From the NCBI GenBank assembly GCA_964431545.1, contig CAYSLC010000040.1, positions 1-29,774 on the forward strand: a stretch of DNA of 29,774 nt, written 5' to 3'. Position numbers and translations under genes: made by a program. The notes below the pieces were generated by a model. The model was not told the origin of the DNA. It saw only the letters and a list, made by a program, of their open reading frames with translations, and made no database searches. Position 1 is the stretch's first letter, and every line of letters starts with the position of its first letter. Positions 6,978-15,415 of the stretch are shown here, piece by piece. The stretch comes from CAYSLC01 sp964431545. GTDB taxonomy: Bacteria; Desulfobacterota; Desulfobacteria; Desulfobacterales; JAABSP01.

Positions 6978-7630
6978 GGCCCCTTGGGCTTCGGTTTCCC
7001 GCCGGCGGAGCCCCCGCCCTCGGCATCCCCGTCGCCCGCCGATCCGGTGGGTTTGAAGCCGCCGGATGGGAGGTCGGCCATGGCCTGTTCCGCGCATTCG
7101 GGACAATAGGTATGGGAGGCGCTCAATCCCCGCTTCAAGATGAACTCCTCCAGCGGCAGCCACCGTTGCCGGTCCGGAGGACCGCCGTCCTCCTCCCGGA
7201 TCCGCTTGCAGACGCAGCAGATGGGAAGGATCTTCTCATAGGTTTTGATCTTCCGTTTCAACTCCAGGCGGTGGAGGCAGATGGAGATCCGCCGGAGGAT
7301 CAGCTCCGGTTCGTGGCTCTTCAGAATGAACTCGTCCCCTTGGGAGCGGAGGATGTCGACCACCGTGCTCACCTCCCCGAATCCCGTCAATACCATCACC
7401 ATGGTGGCGGGAAAGGAGGTCTTCACCGTATCGAGCACGTCGAGGCCGCTGGTCCGGCCCATGATCAGGTCGGTGATCACCAGGTCGAAGTGCCTCCGGG
7501 AGAGCATCTCCAGGGCGGTCTCGCCGTTTTCGGCGGTGGCGACGGCATACCCTTCCCCCTCCAGGGCGGTGCCGATGGAAGAGAGCAGGTATTGGTCGTC
7601 GTCCACGAGCAAAACCGAGATATCCTTCAT
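6974..7630 (-). CDS. Response regulator with C-terminal CxxC-ribbon output domain
   Basis: 218 residues. The receiver domain (1-120) has acidic pocket D10-D12, phospho-acceptor D54 in VITDLIM, T82 and K104. The usual KP(F) is KS here and the usual M-P after the Asp is M-G, so it is slightly divergent. A short coiled coil (RLELKRKIKTYEKI, 121-134) leads to the ribbon domain: C138/C141 in LPICCVCKRIR, W157, then H173 and C176/C179 in SHTYCPECA. This is the layout of a small zinc-binding module seen in many deltaproteobacterial receivers, with no assigned function. The tail is a Gly/Lys/Pro-rich disordered stretch. No DNA-binding domain is present. ATGA overlaps join it to both the kinase before and the acetyltransferase after. 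Confidence 0.88.
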   Translation of the reverse strand: MKDISVLLVDDDQYLLSSIGTALEGEGYAVATAENGETALEMLSRRHFDLVITDLIMGRTSGLDVLDTVKTSFPATMVMVLTGFGEVSTVVDILRSQGDEFILKSHEPELILRRISICLHRLELKRKIKTYEKILPICCVCKRIREEDGGPPDRQRWLPLEEFILKRGLSASHTYCPECAEQAMADLPSGGFKPTGSAGDGDAEGGGSAGGKPKPKGP

Positions 7631-9639
7631 GGGAAACCTCCTTGGGTATCGTTCGATGGGGTTTCCGCCGGCGGGCGGAGGGGGAGATGAATCACGAACC
7701 GGGCCCCCCCCTCGGGCCGGTTGGAGACCTGTATGGTCCCGGACAGGCTTTCGATGATCTTCCGGGATACGGAGAGACCGATCCCCATGCCCAAGGGCTT
7801 TCTCCGGGTGTGGAACGGATCGAAAATCCGGCGAAGGTCCGCCTCTGGGATCCCGGGCCCGTCGTCCTCGATGCGAATCTCCACGCCGTGCTCACAGGGC
7901 CGGGATTGGATCCGGATGGCGCCGGATGCCTCGGGCGAGACGTTGATGGACTCGATGGCGTTTTTGATCAGGTTGATGAAGACCTGGCTGAGTTCCTGGG
8001 GGGATGCCTGGATCACCGGCGGGGGGTCGCAGAGGTGCAGGTTTGCGGCGACCCGGTTTTTTTTCAGGAAGCTGCGGTTCAGCTCCACGGTTCTGCGGAT
8101 GATGTCGTTGAGATCCGTGGGCTGTGTTTCGGCTCTGGTCGGCCGGCTGAGATCGAGGAGATTGTTGACCGTCCGTCGGATGGCGGCCAGGGACCCCTTG
8201 AGCACCTCCATGTGCCTGGCGGTGATCTCGTCGCAGGCCAGCTGCTTCTCCATGGAGAGGAAGGCGAACCCCAGGGCCGCCAGGGGGGAGTTGATCTCGT
8301 GGGCCACGGAGACGGCGAGCTGACCGGTGGCCGCCATCCGTTCGGTGTGGACCAGCCGCTCCTGGAGGTGGCGCAGTTCCGTGATATCCTTGGAAAAGGC
8401 GGCCACCCGGACGATTTGGCCCCAGCGGTCCGGAATCGGATAGGCATACACCCGGAAGAACCGGTCGGCGAGTCGGGCCTGCTTCTCCACGGGTTTTCCG
8501 GTCTCCACGACCCGCCGGATCAGGTCCGCCCGCCAGGGCACGTCCGCGGTCTCCGGCCGCTCCTCGAAGATGGTCCGCCCCTCCAACTCCTCTTTCCGGA
8601 GCCCCAGCTGCCGGAGGAGCGACCGGTTGGCGTCGAGGTAGGTCCCCTGGGCGTCGAACAGGGCGATGGCGTCGGGGGGAGCGTTGAGGAGGACCCGGGC
8701 CATCTCCTCCTGCTCCCGCAGCCGAATCCCGGTGATCCGGTGCTTTTCGACCTCCCGCTGGAGGTTTTCCACCGCCCGGCGATGCTGGGCGGTCCGCTTC
8801 TCCACGCGGATCTCCAGTTCGTCCCGGGCCTGTTTCAAGGCCGCTTCCGTCTCTTTTTGCCGGGTGATGTCCTCCACGATCCCCGCGCGGTAGAGGGGTT
8901 CGCCTTCCGGACCCCGGATGATGGTGCCGGTCAGGTTGGCCCAGATCACCCGGCCGTCCTTGCGGATGTATCGCTTCTCCATCCGATAGGAGCCGGTTTC
9001 CTCGGCCATGGAACGCTGGTAGTGGAGGGTGTTGGCGGGCATATCCTCGGGGTGGGAGATGTCGGACACCGTCATCCCTTGCAGTTCGGCGCGGGTGTAG
9101 CCGAGCATGTCGCACAGGGCCTGGTTGACGACCAGCAGGCGGCCCGTGTCGAACTCCCCGAAGGCGATGCCGAGGGGCATCTCCTCGAAGACCTTCCGGA
9201 ACATCCCCTCGCTCCCCGGCGCGTTCCCCTCCCCGGACGACCCCGGAGACCGGGTGGATTTCAGGAGCACGGAGATCCGAGCCGTCAGCTCCGGATTGGG
9301 CAGCGGCCCCACCACGTAGTCGGACGCCCCGCAGGCGAATGCCGCGTCGATGCGCTTCCGGTCCGGTCCGTCGAACAACATCAGGACCGGGATCTCCGTC
9401 AGTGCCGGGTTCCGCTTGAGGCGACGGCAGATCGCCGGCCCGTCGGCCGTCGGAGGATGATCCGAGATCAGAATGAGAGGGGGGGCGCGCCGTTCGGCCC
9501 AATCGATCTCCTCGGCGGCCGCGCCGATCCGGTCGAGGGCGTACCCCTGGTTGGAGATCACCGCCGCCGCCGCCTCCGGAATCGATCCGGCCGGGTCGAT
9601 GAGAAGCAGGGTCCCGTGGGAAGGGTTTGAAGGGGTCAT
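7627..9639 (-). CDS. PAS-domain sensor histidine kinase with degenerate N-terminal receiver
   Basis: 670 residues, cytoplasmic, no membrane segment. In order: a degenerate receiver-like domain (about 10-128; D60 is present but the switch lysine position reads VVGPL); PAS/PAC (145-260); coiled coil (262-318); a second PAS (319-425); HisKA with H447 in AHEINSPL; and HATPase with N560 (N box), DDGPGIP (592-598) and GMGIGLSVS (617-625). It is expected to autophosphorylate H447 and pass phosphate to D54 of the regulator overlapping its stop codon. The ATG at 9639 lacks a clear Shine-Dalgarno sequence, so the exact start is less sure than the gene. A promoter at 9725-9754 heads this operon. Confidence 0.93.
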   Translation of the reverse strand: MTPSNPSHGTLLLIDPAGSIPEAAAAVISNQGYALDRIGAAAEEIDWAERRAPPLILISDHPPTADGPAICRRLKRNPALTEIPVLMLFDGPDRKRIDAAFACGASDYVVGPLPNPELTARISVLLKSTRSPGSSGEGNAPGSEGMFRKVFEEMPLGIAFGEFDTGRLLVVNQALCDMLGYTRAELQGMTVSDISHPEDMPANTLHYQRSMAEETGSYRMEKRYIRKDGRVIWANLTGTIIRGPEGEPLYRAGIVEDITRQKETEAALKQARDELEIRVEKRTAQHRRAVENLQREVEKHRITGIRLREQEEMARVLLNAPPDAIALFDAQGTYLDANRSLLRQLGLRKEELEGRTIFEERPETADVPWRADLIRRVVETGKPVEKQARLADRFFRVYAYPIPDRWGQIVRVAAFSKDITELRHLQERLVHTERMAATGQLAVSVAHEINSPLAALGFAFLSMEKQLACDEITARHMEVLKGSLAAIRRTVNNLLDLSRPTRAETQPTDLNDIIRRTVELNRSFLKKNRVAANLHLCDPPPVIQASPQELSQVFINLIKNAIESINVSPEASGAIRIQSRPCEHGVEIRIEDDGPGIPEADLRRIFDPFHTRRKPLGMGIGLSVSRKIIESLSGTIQVSNRPEGGARFVIHLPLRPPAETPSNDTQGGFP

Positions 9640-9724
9640 GGGAATAAAATTGCGGGGGTCCCGTACGATCCGATCCGATTTTTGAAGGAGGTTTCGCCGC
9701 CTGTGCCTGTCAGACGTAAGGATC

Positions 9725-9754
9725 AGAATACGGGATCGGACGGCTGTAGGTCAA
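9725..9754 (-). promoter_or_regulatory. sigma-70-like promoter for the kinase/regulator/acetyltransferase operon
   Basis: On the minus strand TTGACC (9754-9749), an 18-base spacer, then TATTCT (9730-9725). The predicted start is near 9718, leaving about 80 bases of leader before the kinase ATG at 9639. It is the best promoter-like match upstream of this operon. Confidence 0.5.
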
Positions 9755-9921
9755 GAAAAAGATGTGGCGGTCGGTGGTCGGCGGGGGAAGGCGGGCGTCT
9801 GGCAACCGCGGAACGGGGTTCGTGAATTACATCGCTCCGGTCGGCCATATACACAGTCCGCCCCATTTACCCCGGCCCGAGGGGGAACGTATAGTGGGGC
9901 GTCTTGGGCCATGGAGGGCGG

Positions 9922-10021
9922 NNNNNNNNNNNNNNNNNNNNNNNNNNNNNNNNNNNNNNNNNNNNNNNNNNNNNNNNNNNNNNNNNNNNNNNNNNNNNNN
10001 NNNNNNNNNNNNNNNNNNNNN
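9922..10021. other. Assembly gap (exactly 100 N)
   Basis: One hundred consecutive undetermined bases, the conventional placeholder for a gap of unknown length between contigs. The order and distance of the two flanks are therefore inferred by the assembler. Any open frame crossing it is artificial. Confidence 0.99.
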
Positions 10022-10042
10022 GAGTCGAACCGGGAGTCGCGC

Positions 10043-11800
10043 ATGCGAATGAAGTGTTGGAAGTACCTGTATTTTCTTTTCGGAATCGCCGCCATCATGA
10101 TCTTCGATCACCTGTCGCCCGCCTTTCCCGCCCCGGCCGGCGAACCGGTCGAGGGGATGACCTACCACCCGGCCTACTATAAAGTGGAACACCTCAACCC
10201 GGGGCTGCCGGCTCCGAGGGAACCCGTCAACCTGAGCACGCCCCAGGCACTGCTGGAGCATTTCATCCTGTCCGGACGAAAGAAGCGGTTCCACACCGCC
10301 GCCCACGGGCTGGACCTCAATCTCTTTCCCGAGGACCGCCAGGGCCGGGATGCCGCGGCACTGGCGGAGAACCTCGCCTATGTGCTCGAACAGAAGGTCT
10401 CCATCCCCTGGGACGATCTCCCGGACCGGCCCGACGGGCAGATCACGTCCACCGCCGCCTCGGACGCCGAAAAGGAGCTGGCGGGCGAGCCCCGGCGGAG
10501 CATCCTGCTCACATCGATCGATGCGGACGGCCGCTCCCTGCCGATCCGCATCCAGCGGGTCAAGCCCGCCGATGGGGACCCTGTCTGGGTCTTTTCCGCC
10601 AGTACGGTGGAGAACATCCCCCTTCTCTACGAAAAGTTCGGCCCGGGATTCGTGGACCGGTACCTGCCCGCCTGGATGAGGGTCCGCGCCATGGGGTCGA
10701 TCTTCGTCTGGGAATGGCTCTACCTGGTGGGGCTCTTTCTGCTGAGCCTCCTGGCGGGCTGGCTGGTCCAGAAAGCGATCGTCTTTTCCATCAAGCGCTC
10801 CGAAAAGGACTGGACCTACGGATTCGCCTCCATCCTCCCCGGCCCCCTCTCCCTTTTGGCGGCCCTTTCGCTCTTCTATCTGCTCAAGCTCTCCCTGCTC
10901 TCTTTCACCGGCCCCATTCTGAGCGTGATCAACCCGATGGTCCTGGCGTTCATCGTCTTTGCGTTCACCTGGCTCGGCACCCGAATCATCAAGTTCATCT
11001 CCGATTACATCAGCCGAAAGTACGTGGATGAACTCCAATACTACGGCAATGAGCGCTCCCGGCATCTGCTCACCGTCATCGACGTGGGGCGGCGGGTGAT
11101 GATCGTCTTCGCCCTGTTGATCGGGCTCGGGCTCGCCCTCAGCCAGCTGAACCTCTTCAAGGTCGTGGGGATCTCCCTTCTGGCCTCCGCCGGCGTGGTG
11201 AGCGTCATCATCGGCGTGGCGGCCCAGAGCCTGCTGGGCAACCTGCTCGGCGGGGTCCAGATCGCCGTCACCAAGCCGGTCAGCATCGGCGACAATGTCG
11301 AGTTCGAGGGGCACTGGGGATACGTGGAGCACATCGCCTACACCCACGTCACCATCCGAACCTGGGACCACCGCCGGCTGGTGGTGCCCCTCCGGTACTT
11401 TCTGAATCATCCGGTGGAGAATTGGTCCATGACCGACCCCCACCTCATCTGGCCCATCTACCTGTATGTCGACTATCGGACGGATGTGGAACAGATCCGG
11501 AAGAAGTTCGATCAACTGCTGCGGGCATCGGAGGAGTGGGACGAGCGGACCGAGCCCCTGGTCCAGGTGACGAAACTGACGGAGCGGACCATGGAGGTGC
11601 GGGCCCTGTGCAGCTCCGGGAACCCGAGCACGGCGTGGGCCCTCAGCTGCAAGCTCCGGGAGGAGATGGTGCGGTACGTCCGGCAACTGGAGGACGGACG
11701 GTACCTCCCCACCCGGCGCCTTGAGGTCGATGAGATGCCGGACCTCCGGGTGGAGGGGGCTTCGGGATCGGGCGGATCCTCCACCGAAACCTCGGCCTGA
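10043..11800 (+). CDS. MscS-family mechanosensitive ion channel
   Basis: 585 residues. An N-terminal hydrophobic stretch (KYLYFLFGIAAIMIF, about 7-21) with an FPAPA site resembles a signal peptide. It is followed by a roughly 190-residue periplasmic region, at least four hydrophobic helices (first around WLYLVGLFLLSLLAGWLV), then the pore helix and MscS beta domain. The diagnostic stretch is GVVSVIIGVAAQSLLGNLLG with the pore-lining Gly/Ala pattern, followed by KPVSIGDNVEFEG. The C-terminal domain has the RTWDHRRLVVPLRYFLNHPVENWS-type turn (written here only as its landmarks RTWD and NHPVENWS). Canonical E. coli MscS is 286 residues, so this is a larger MscS homologue. The ATG at 10043 has GGGAG 6 bases upstream; the upstream sequence lies in the gap, so operon status is unknown. 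A role in osmotic pressure release is inferred from the family. Confidence 0.9.
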   Translation: MRMKCWKYLYFLFGIAAIMIFDHLSPAFPAPAGEPVEGMTYHPAYYKVEHLNPGLPAPREPVNLSTPQALLEHFILSGRKKRFHTAAHGLDLNLFPEDRQGRDAAALAENLAYVLEQKVSIPWDDLPDRPDGQITSTAASDAEKELAGEPRRSILLTSIDADGRSLPIRIQRVKPADGDPVWVFSASTVENIPLLYEKFGPGFVDRYLPAWMRVRAMGSIFVWEWLYLVGLFLLSLLAGWLVQKAIVFSIKRSEKDWTYGFASILPGPLSLLAALSLFYLLKLSLLSFTGPILSVINPMVLAFIVFAFTWLGTRIIKFISDYISRKYVDELQYYGNERSRHLLTVIDVGRRVMIVFALLIGLGLALSQLNLFKVVGISLLASAGVVSVIIGVAAQSLLGNLLGGVQIAVTKPVSIGDNVEFEGHWGYVEHIAYTHVTIRTWDHRRLVVPLRYFLNHPVENWSMTDPHLIWPIYLYVDYRTDVEQIRKKFDQLLRASEEWDERTEPLVQVTKLTERTMEVRALCSSGNPSTAWALSCKLREEMVRYVRQLEDGRYLPTRRLEVDEMPDLRVEGASGSGGSSTETSA

Positions 11801-11852
11801 GAACCGCCCGCCGCCGAAGGGCGAGGCCCCCGGCGTCCGCAAGGGCCGGCCT

Positions 11853-12254
11853 TCAGGCAAGCACCTCCCGGAGCTTCTGGGAAAGGGCGGCCAGGCTGAA
11901 GGGTTTCTGGATAAACCCCCGGCAGCCCTGTGCCAAGAGATCGGACGCCTTTCCATCGATGCTGTATCCGCTGGAGAGGATGACCCTCACCTCCGGGTTG
12001 ACCGCCCTGAGGGCGTGGAAGACCTCGTCCCCGCCCATTTCGGGCATGACCATGTCGAGGATGACGATGTCGATCTCCGATGCCCGCCGCTCGTAGATCC
12101 GAATCGCCTCGCCGCCGCTTTTGGTGGTGATCACCCGGTAGCCGATGGCCTCCATCAACTCCCTGCCCACATCGACGATCAGATCCTCGTCGTCGATGAG
12201 GAGCACCGTCTCCGTTCCCTCCAGTATACCGTCCGGCAATGGTGGTCTCGCCAT
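11853..12254 (-). CDS. Stand-alone receiver-domain protein (single-domain response regulator)
   Basis: 133 residues forming one receiver domain with no output domain. The acidic pair is D21/D22 in VLLIDDED, phospho-acceptor D67 in IVILDMVMPEMGG, S95 in VILSSGYS and switch lysine K117 in FIQKPF. The SGYS and KPFS motifs match receivers from hybrid kinases such as the C-terminal receiver of the hybrid kinase at 15412-17508, so it may take phosphate in a relay. The ATG at 12254 has GAGAGGAAG upstream; an ATG 7 codons earlier is less well placed. It is transcribed divergently from the cheBR gene, with 194 bases between, and converges on the MscS gene 52 bases away without a clear terminator. Confidence 0.88.
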   Translation of the reverse strand: MARPPLPDGILEGTETVLLIDDEDLIVDVGRELMEAIGYRVITTKSGGEAIRIYERRASEIDIVILDMVMPEMGGDEVFHALRAVNPEVRVILSSGYSIDGKASDLLAQGCRGFIQKPFSLAALSQKLREVLA

Positions 12255-12330
12255 GATTCTTCCTCTCCGTTCCATTCGTCCTATCTTGTTACCACCAAGA
12301 GGCCGGCTTGCACAAGCATTTATCTATATT

Positions 12331-12356
12331 TTCGGGCTTGGTCGCCTTCGGGCTTG
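12331..12356 (+). repeat. Direct repeat TTCGGGCTTG x2, candidate operator
   Basis: Two identical 10-base copies at 12331-12340 and 12347-12356, 16 bases apart start to start. The second overlaps the -35 box of the predicted cheBR promoter. A related CCGGCTTG lies at 12303-12310 and continues into the small inverted repeat GCTTG-CA-CAAGC (12306-12317). The arrangement looks like a binding site for a regulator. Confidence 0.4.
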
Positions 12357-12382
12357 AACTGGAACCTGTCTCCCCTTACTAT
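12354..12382 (+). promoter_or_regulatory. sigma-70-like promoter for the cheBR signalling cluster
   Basis: TTGAAC (12354-12359), a 17-base spacer, then TACTAT (12377-12382); an overlapping TATAGT (12380-12385) is closer to the -10 consensus but gives a 20-base spacer. The predicted start is near 12390, about 60 bases before the ATG at 12449. It is the only good match in the divergent region. Confidence 0.5.
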
Positions 12383-12448
12383 AGTCTCGTGGAAACGGGT
12401 TTTTGTGTGCGCCATCCGAGGAAGGAAAGGGGTAGACCCATAGAAGAG

Positions 12449-15415
12449 ATGCCATCGGAGATCGAGAAAGCAGAGGCGGTCGGTGGGGGCTCCTGCCCCA
12501 GCCATTTCGTAGCTTTGGGGGCCTCGGCCGGGGGGCTGGAGGCCCTGGAGACCTTCTTTTCCAATATGCCCGCCGAAAACGGCTTCGGTTTCATCGTCAT
12601 CCAGCACCTGTCCCCGGACTACAAGAGCCTGATGGTGGAACTCCTCTCCAAACGGACCCGGATGACCGTCCACCGGGCCGGGGACGGCATGGAGGTGGCC
12701 CCGGACAGCGTCTACCTGATCCCGCCCAAGAAGAACCTCACCATCTTCCACGGGAAGCTGATGCTGAGCGACCAGGAGCAGCACCGGGGCATCAACCTGC
12801 CCATCGACATCTTCTTCCGGTCCCTGGCCGAGGATCAAGGGGAGCGGGCGGTGGGGATCGTCCTGTCCGGGACCGGCAGCGACGGCATGCGGGGGATCCG
12901 GTCCATCAAAGAGCACGGCGGCATGGTCATGGTCCAGGACCAGAACTCGGCCAAGTTCGACGGCATGCCCCGGGCCGCCCTCTCCACGGGGCTCGCCGAC
13001 TTCGTCCTCGAACCCGAGGAGATGCCCCGGCAGTTGATGGCCTTCACCAAGCATCGATGTGTGTCGAAGCCGGAGGCCGAAACCCCGCCCCGGGACGATG
13101 ACGCCCTGAGCCGGATCTTCGCCGCGCTCCGGGGACGGTTCGGCACGGACTTCACCTACTACAAGCCGAGCACGGTCCTCCGGCGCATCGAGCGGCGCAT
13201 GACCGTCAACCAGATCGACGACATCGGGGCCTACGCCGACCATCTGCGGACCTACGGCGGAGAGGCCGCGGCCCTCTACCGGGAGCTGCTCATCGGCGTC
13301 ACCAGTTTCTTCCGGGACCCCAAGGCGTTCACGGCGCTCCAGGAGAAGTGGCTCCCCGACCTGCTGGAGCGCCCCTCCGACGGCGAGATCCGGGTCTGGA
13401 CGGCCGGGTGCTCCACCGGAGAGGAGGCCTACAGCCTCGCCATCCTCCTCAAGGAGGCGATGGAGACGCACGGCCGCCACCGGGAGATGAAGATCTTCGC
13501 CACGGACATCGACCGCGACGCGATCCTCACGGCGGGAAACGGCCGCTATCCCGAGAGCATCGCCGCCGATCTCTCCCCCCGGCTGCTCTCCAAGTACTTC
13601 TACGCCAAGGACGACAACTTCAAGGTGGTCCGCTCCATCCGGGAGAACGTGGTCTTCGCCCAGCACAATCTCCTCCGGGATCCGCCCTTCACCAATATCG
13701 ACCTGATCAGCTGCCGCAACCTCCTCATCTACCTCCAGCCGGTGCTCCAGAAGAAGGTGCTGGGGCTGTTCAACTATGCCCTCAACCCTGGGGGGCTCCT
13801 GCTTCTGGGCACCAGCGAGACCCCCGGAGAGATGGGCCACGCCTTCGAGCCCCTGGACGCCAAGATGAAGATCTACCGGTCCCGGGGCAGATACCGGGGG
13901 AGCCGGGAGCCGGGCGACGACATGGGTCCGGGCGGCTTCAAGCCGTATCCGATGCTCCGGGGCCGGGACCGGCGGGCCGCCGTGGAGGCGGACGAGGAGA
14001 ACCTCTTTTCCCGATTTATCCGGACCATTTCCGACGACATCCTGCCCCTGGCGGTGATCGTCAACGAGCGGATGGCGGTGCAACAGGTCTTCGGCGACAC
14101 CGAGGGGATCCTGAAGCTGCCCACGGGGAGGCTGGTCAACGACATCTCCAAGATGGCCGTCCAGGAGCTGACCGTGCCGCTGACCCTGGCGATCCAGAAG
14201 GCGTTCCGCAAGAATCGGGAGGTCCTCTACGCCAACATCCGTCTCCGGCGCGGGGAGGAGACCCGGCTTTTCCGGCTCCGGGTCCGGCCCCTGGTCCAGA
14301 ACAAGGGGCAGGAGCCGCTGGCCGCCGTCTTCATCGAGCGGACGGCGTCGGCGTCCGATTCCGGGGAGCCGGCGGCCCCCATCCTCCACGACCTGGATCA
14401 AGAGACCGAACAACGGATCCGGGACATGGAGCAGGAGATTCAGTTCACCCGGGAGAACCTCCAGGCCACCATCGAGGAGCTGGAGACGGCCAACGAGGAA
14501 CTCCAGGCCACCAATGAAGAGCTTCTGGCCAGCAACGAGGAACTCCAGTCCACCAACGAGGAACTCCAATCCACCAACGAGGAACTCTATACGGTCAACG
14601 CCGAGTACCAGAACAAGATCATCGAGCTGACCGAACTCAACAACGATGTGGAGAACCTCCTGTCGAGCACCATGATCGAGAAGATCCTCCTGGACGAGAA
14701 CCTGGAGATCCGGAAGTTTTCGCCCAACATCACCGAAATCTACAACATCCTCGACAAGGATGTGGGGCGCCCCATCGGCCATCTCAACCACTATCTCGCG
14801 GGGGTCGATCCGGCGGAGCTGGCCCGGGAGGTCCAGCGGACCAAGGCGGTGGTGGAACGGGAGGCGCGCACCGGGGACGGCCGCTGGTATCTGCTCCGGG
14901 TGCTCCCCTACCATATCGGTCCCGGGACCTTCTCCGGGGTGGTGATGACCTTCATCGACATCTCCCAGATCAAGGAGACCCAAAAGGCCCTGTCGGAAAG
15001 CGAGACCGTGCTGCGGGAGACCGCCCGGCTGGCCAGGGTCGGGAGCTGGGAGTACCACACGGAGACCGGGGAGCAGCGGTGGTCGGAGGAGACCTTCCGG
15101 ATCCACGAGATGGAACCCGGACGCCAGCCGCCGCCGGAGGAGGGGATCGAGTTCTATGCGCCGGAACATCGGCCGATCATCACCGAGGCCTTCCGGCGGG
15201 CGTGCGCCGACGGAATCCCCTATGACCTGGTCCTTTCGATCGTCACGGCAAAGGGCAACCGCCGGTGGGTCCGGGCCATCGGCAGGCCGGAGAAGAAGGA
15301 CGGCCGGGTCCGCCGGGTGTGGGGGGCCTTCCAGGACATCACCGAACAGAAAGAAGGGGAGACGGCATTGAAGGCGGCATTGGAGCGGTTGGACGCGGGG
15401 GGATCGGCGACATGA
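12449..15415 (+). CDS. CheB-CheR fusion protein with coiled coil and PAS domains
   Basis: 988 residues with no transmembrane segment. CheB methylesterase domain (18-200): catalytic S26 in GASAGG, H53 in IQHLS and D145 in GTGSDGM, all present. CheR methyltransferase (215-478): SAM-binding WTAGCSTGEEAYSLA (317-331) and CRNLLIYL (422-429). A PAS-like region (about 520-632) follows, then a long coiled coil with NEELQST heptads (655-735), PAS (740-840) and PAS/PAC (855-966). It ends without a kinase domain, and the stop overlaps the next gene's ATG (ATGA), so the kinase is supplied in trans. Such fusions methylate and demethylate receptors or signalling proteins outside classical chemotaxis. No CheA, CheW or intact receptor gene is in the window. 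The start at 12449 follows a weak purine run; an upstream TTG frame extension looks non-coding. Confidence 0.9.
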   Translation: MPSEIEKAEAVGGGSCPSHFVALGASAGGLEALETFFSNMPAENGFGFIVIQHLSPDYKSLMVELLSKRTRMTVHRAGDGMEVAPDSVYLIPPKKNLTIFHGKLMLSDQEQHRGINLPIDIFFRSLAEDQGERAVGIVLSGTGSDGMRGIRSIKEHGGMVMVQDQNSAKFDGMPRAALSTGLADFVLEPEEMPRQLMAFTKHRCVSKPEAETPPRDDDALSRIFAALRGRFGTDFTYYKPSTVLRRIERRMTVNQIDDIGAYADHLRTYGGEAAALYRELLIGVTSFFRDPKAFTALQEKWLPDLLERPSDGEIRVWTAGCSTGEEAYSLAILLKEAMETHGRHREMKIFATDIDRDAILTAGNGRYPESIAADLSPRLLSKYFYAKDDNFKVVRSIRENVVFAQHNLLRDPPFTNIDLISCRNLLIYLQPVLQKKVLGLFNYALNPGGLLLLGTSETPGEMGHAFEPLDAKMKIYRSRGRYRGSREPGDDMGPGGFKPYPMLRGRDRRAAVEADEENLFSRFIRTISDDILPLAVIVNERMAVQQVFGDTEGILKLPTGRLVNDISKMAVQELTVPLTLAIQKAFRKNREVLYANIRLRRGEETRLFRLRVRPLVQNKGQEPLAAVFIERTASASDSGEPAAPILHDLDQETEQRIRDMEQEIQFTRENLQATIEELETANEELQATNEELLASNEELQSTNEELQSTNEELYTVNAEYQNKIIELTELNNDVENLLSSTMIEKILLDENLEIRKFSPNITEIYNILDKDVGRPIGHLNHYLAGVDPAELAREVQRTKAVVEREARTGDGRWYLLRVLPYHIGPGTFSGVVMTFIDISQIKETQKALSESETVLRETARLARVGSWEYHTETGEQRWSEETFRIHEMEPGRQPPPEEGIEFYAPEHRPIITEAFRRACADGIPYDLVLSIVTAKGNRRWVRAIGRPEKKDGRVRRVWGAFQDITEQKEGETALKAALERLDAGGSAT
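14471..14596 (+). repeat. Imperfect 21-base tandem repeat (6 units) in the coiled-coil coding region
   Basis: Six consecutive 21-base units beginning at 14471, 14492, 14513, 14534, 14555 and 14576. The central ones are near-identical (AACGAGGAACTCCAG/A...). Each encodes seven residues of the pattern (N/I)EEL(Q/E)xT/S, one coiled-coil heptad. Unit number could vary between strains and lengthen or shorten the signalling helix. Confidence 0.85.

Larger units (their letters stand above)
9640..10042. other. Intergenic region between divergent kinase and channel genes, interrupted by a gap
   Basis: Contains the minus-strand promoter at 9725-9754, an unassigned plus-strand stretch to 9921, the 100-base N run, and the ribosome site of the channel gene (GGGAG at 10032-10036). 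A possible 40-codon plus-strand frame (GTG 9703 to TGA 9825) has AAGGAGG 11 bases upstream but an arginine/glycine-rich product without recognisable features, and it overlaps the promoter. Nothing else could be identified. Confidence 0.6.

Noticed and set aside
9703..9825. Possible 40-codon plus-strand gene starting with GTG after AAGGAGG
   Set aside because: The product is arginine/glycine-rich and unlike any family recalled, and it overlaps the promoter of the divergent kinase operon.
9860..9900. Inverted arms GCCCCA / TGGGGC as an RNA gene or terminator
   Set aside because: Only six paired bases outside and a poorly paired interior; no T run and no tRNA-like layout.
9764..10042. Extension of the MscS reading frame upstream through the N run
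   Set aside because: The frame passes through 100 undetermined bases and an arginine-rich stretch; the ATG at 10043 with GGGAG and a signal-like segment is the natural start.
11801..11852. Bidirectional terminator between the converging MscS and receiver genes
   Set aside because: GC-rich palindromic bits such as GGCCGGCC are present but no stem with a usable loop and T tract was found.
14471..14596. CRISPR-like periodic repeat
   Set aside because: The units are contiguous with no spacers, in frame, and encode coiled-coil heptads inside the CheB-CheR fusion.
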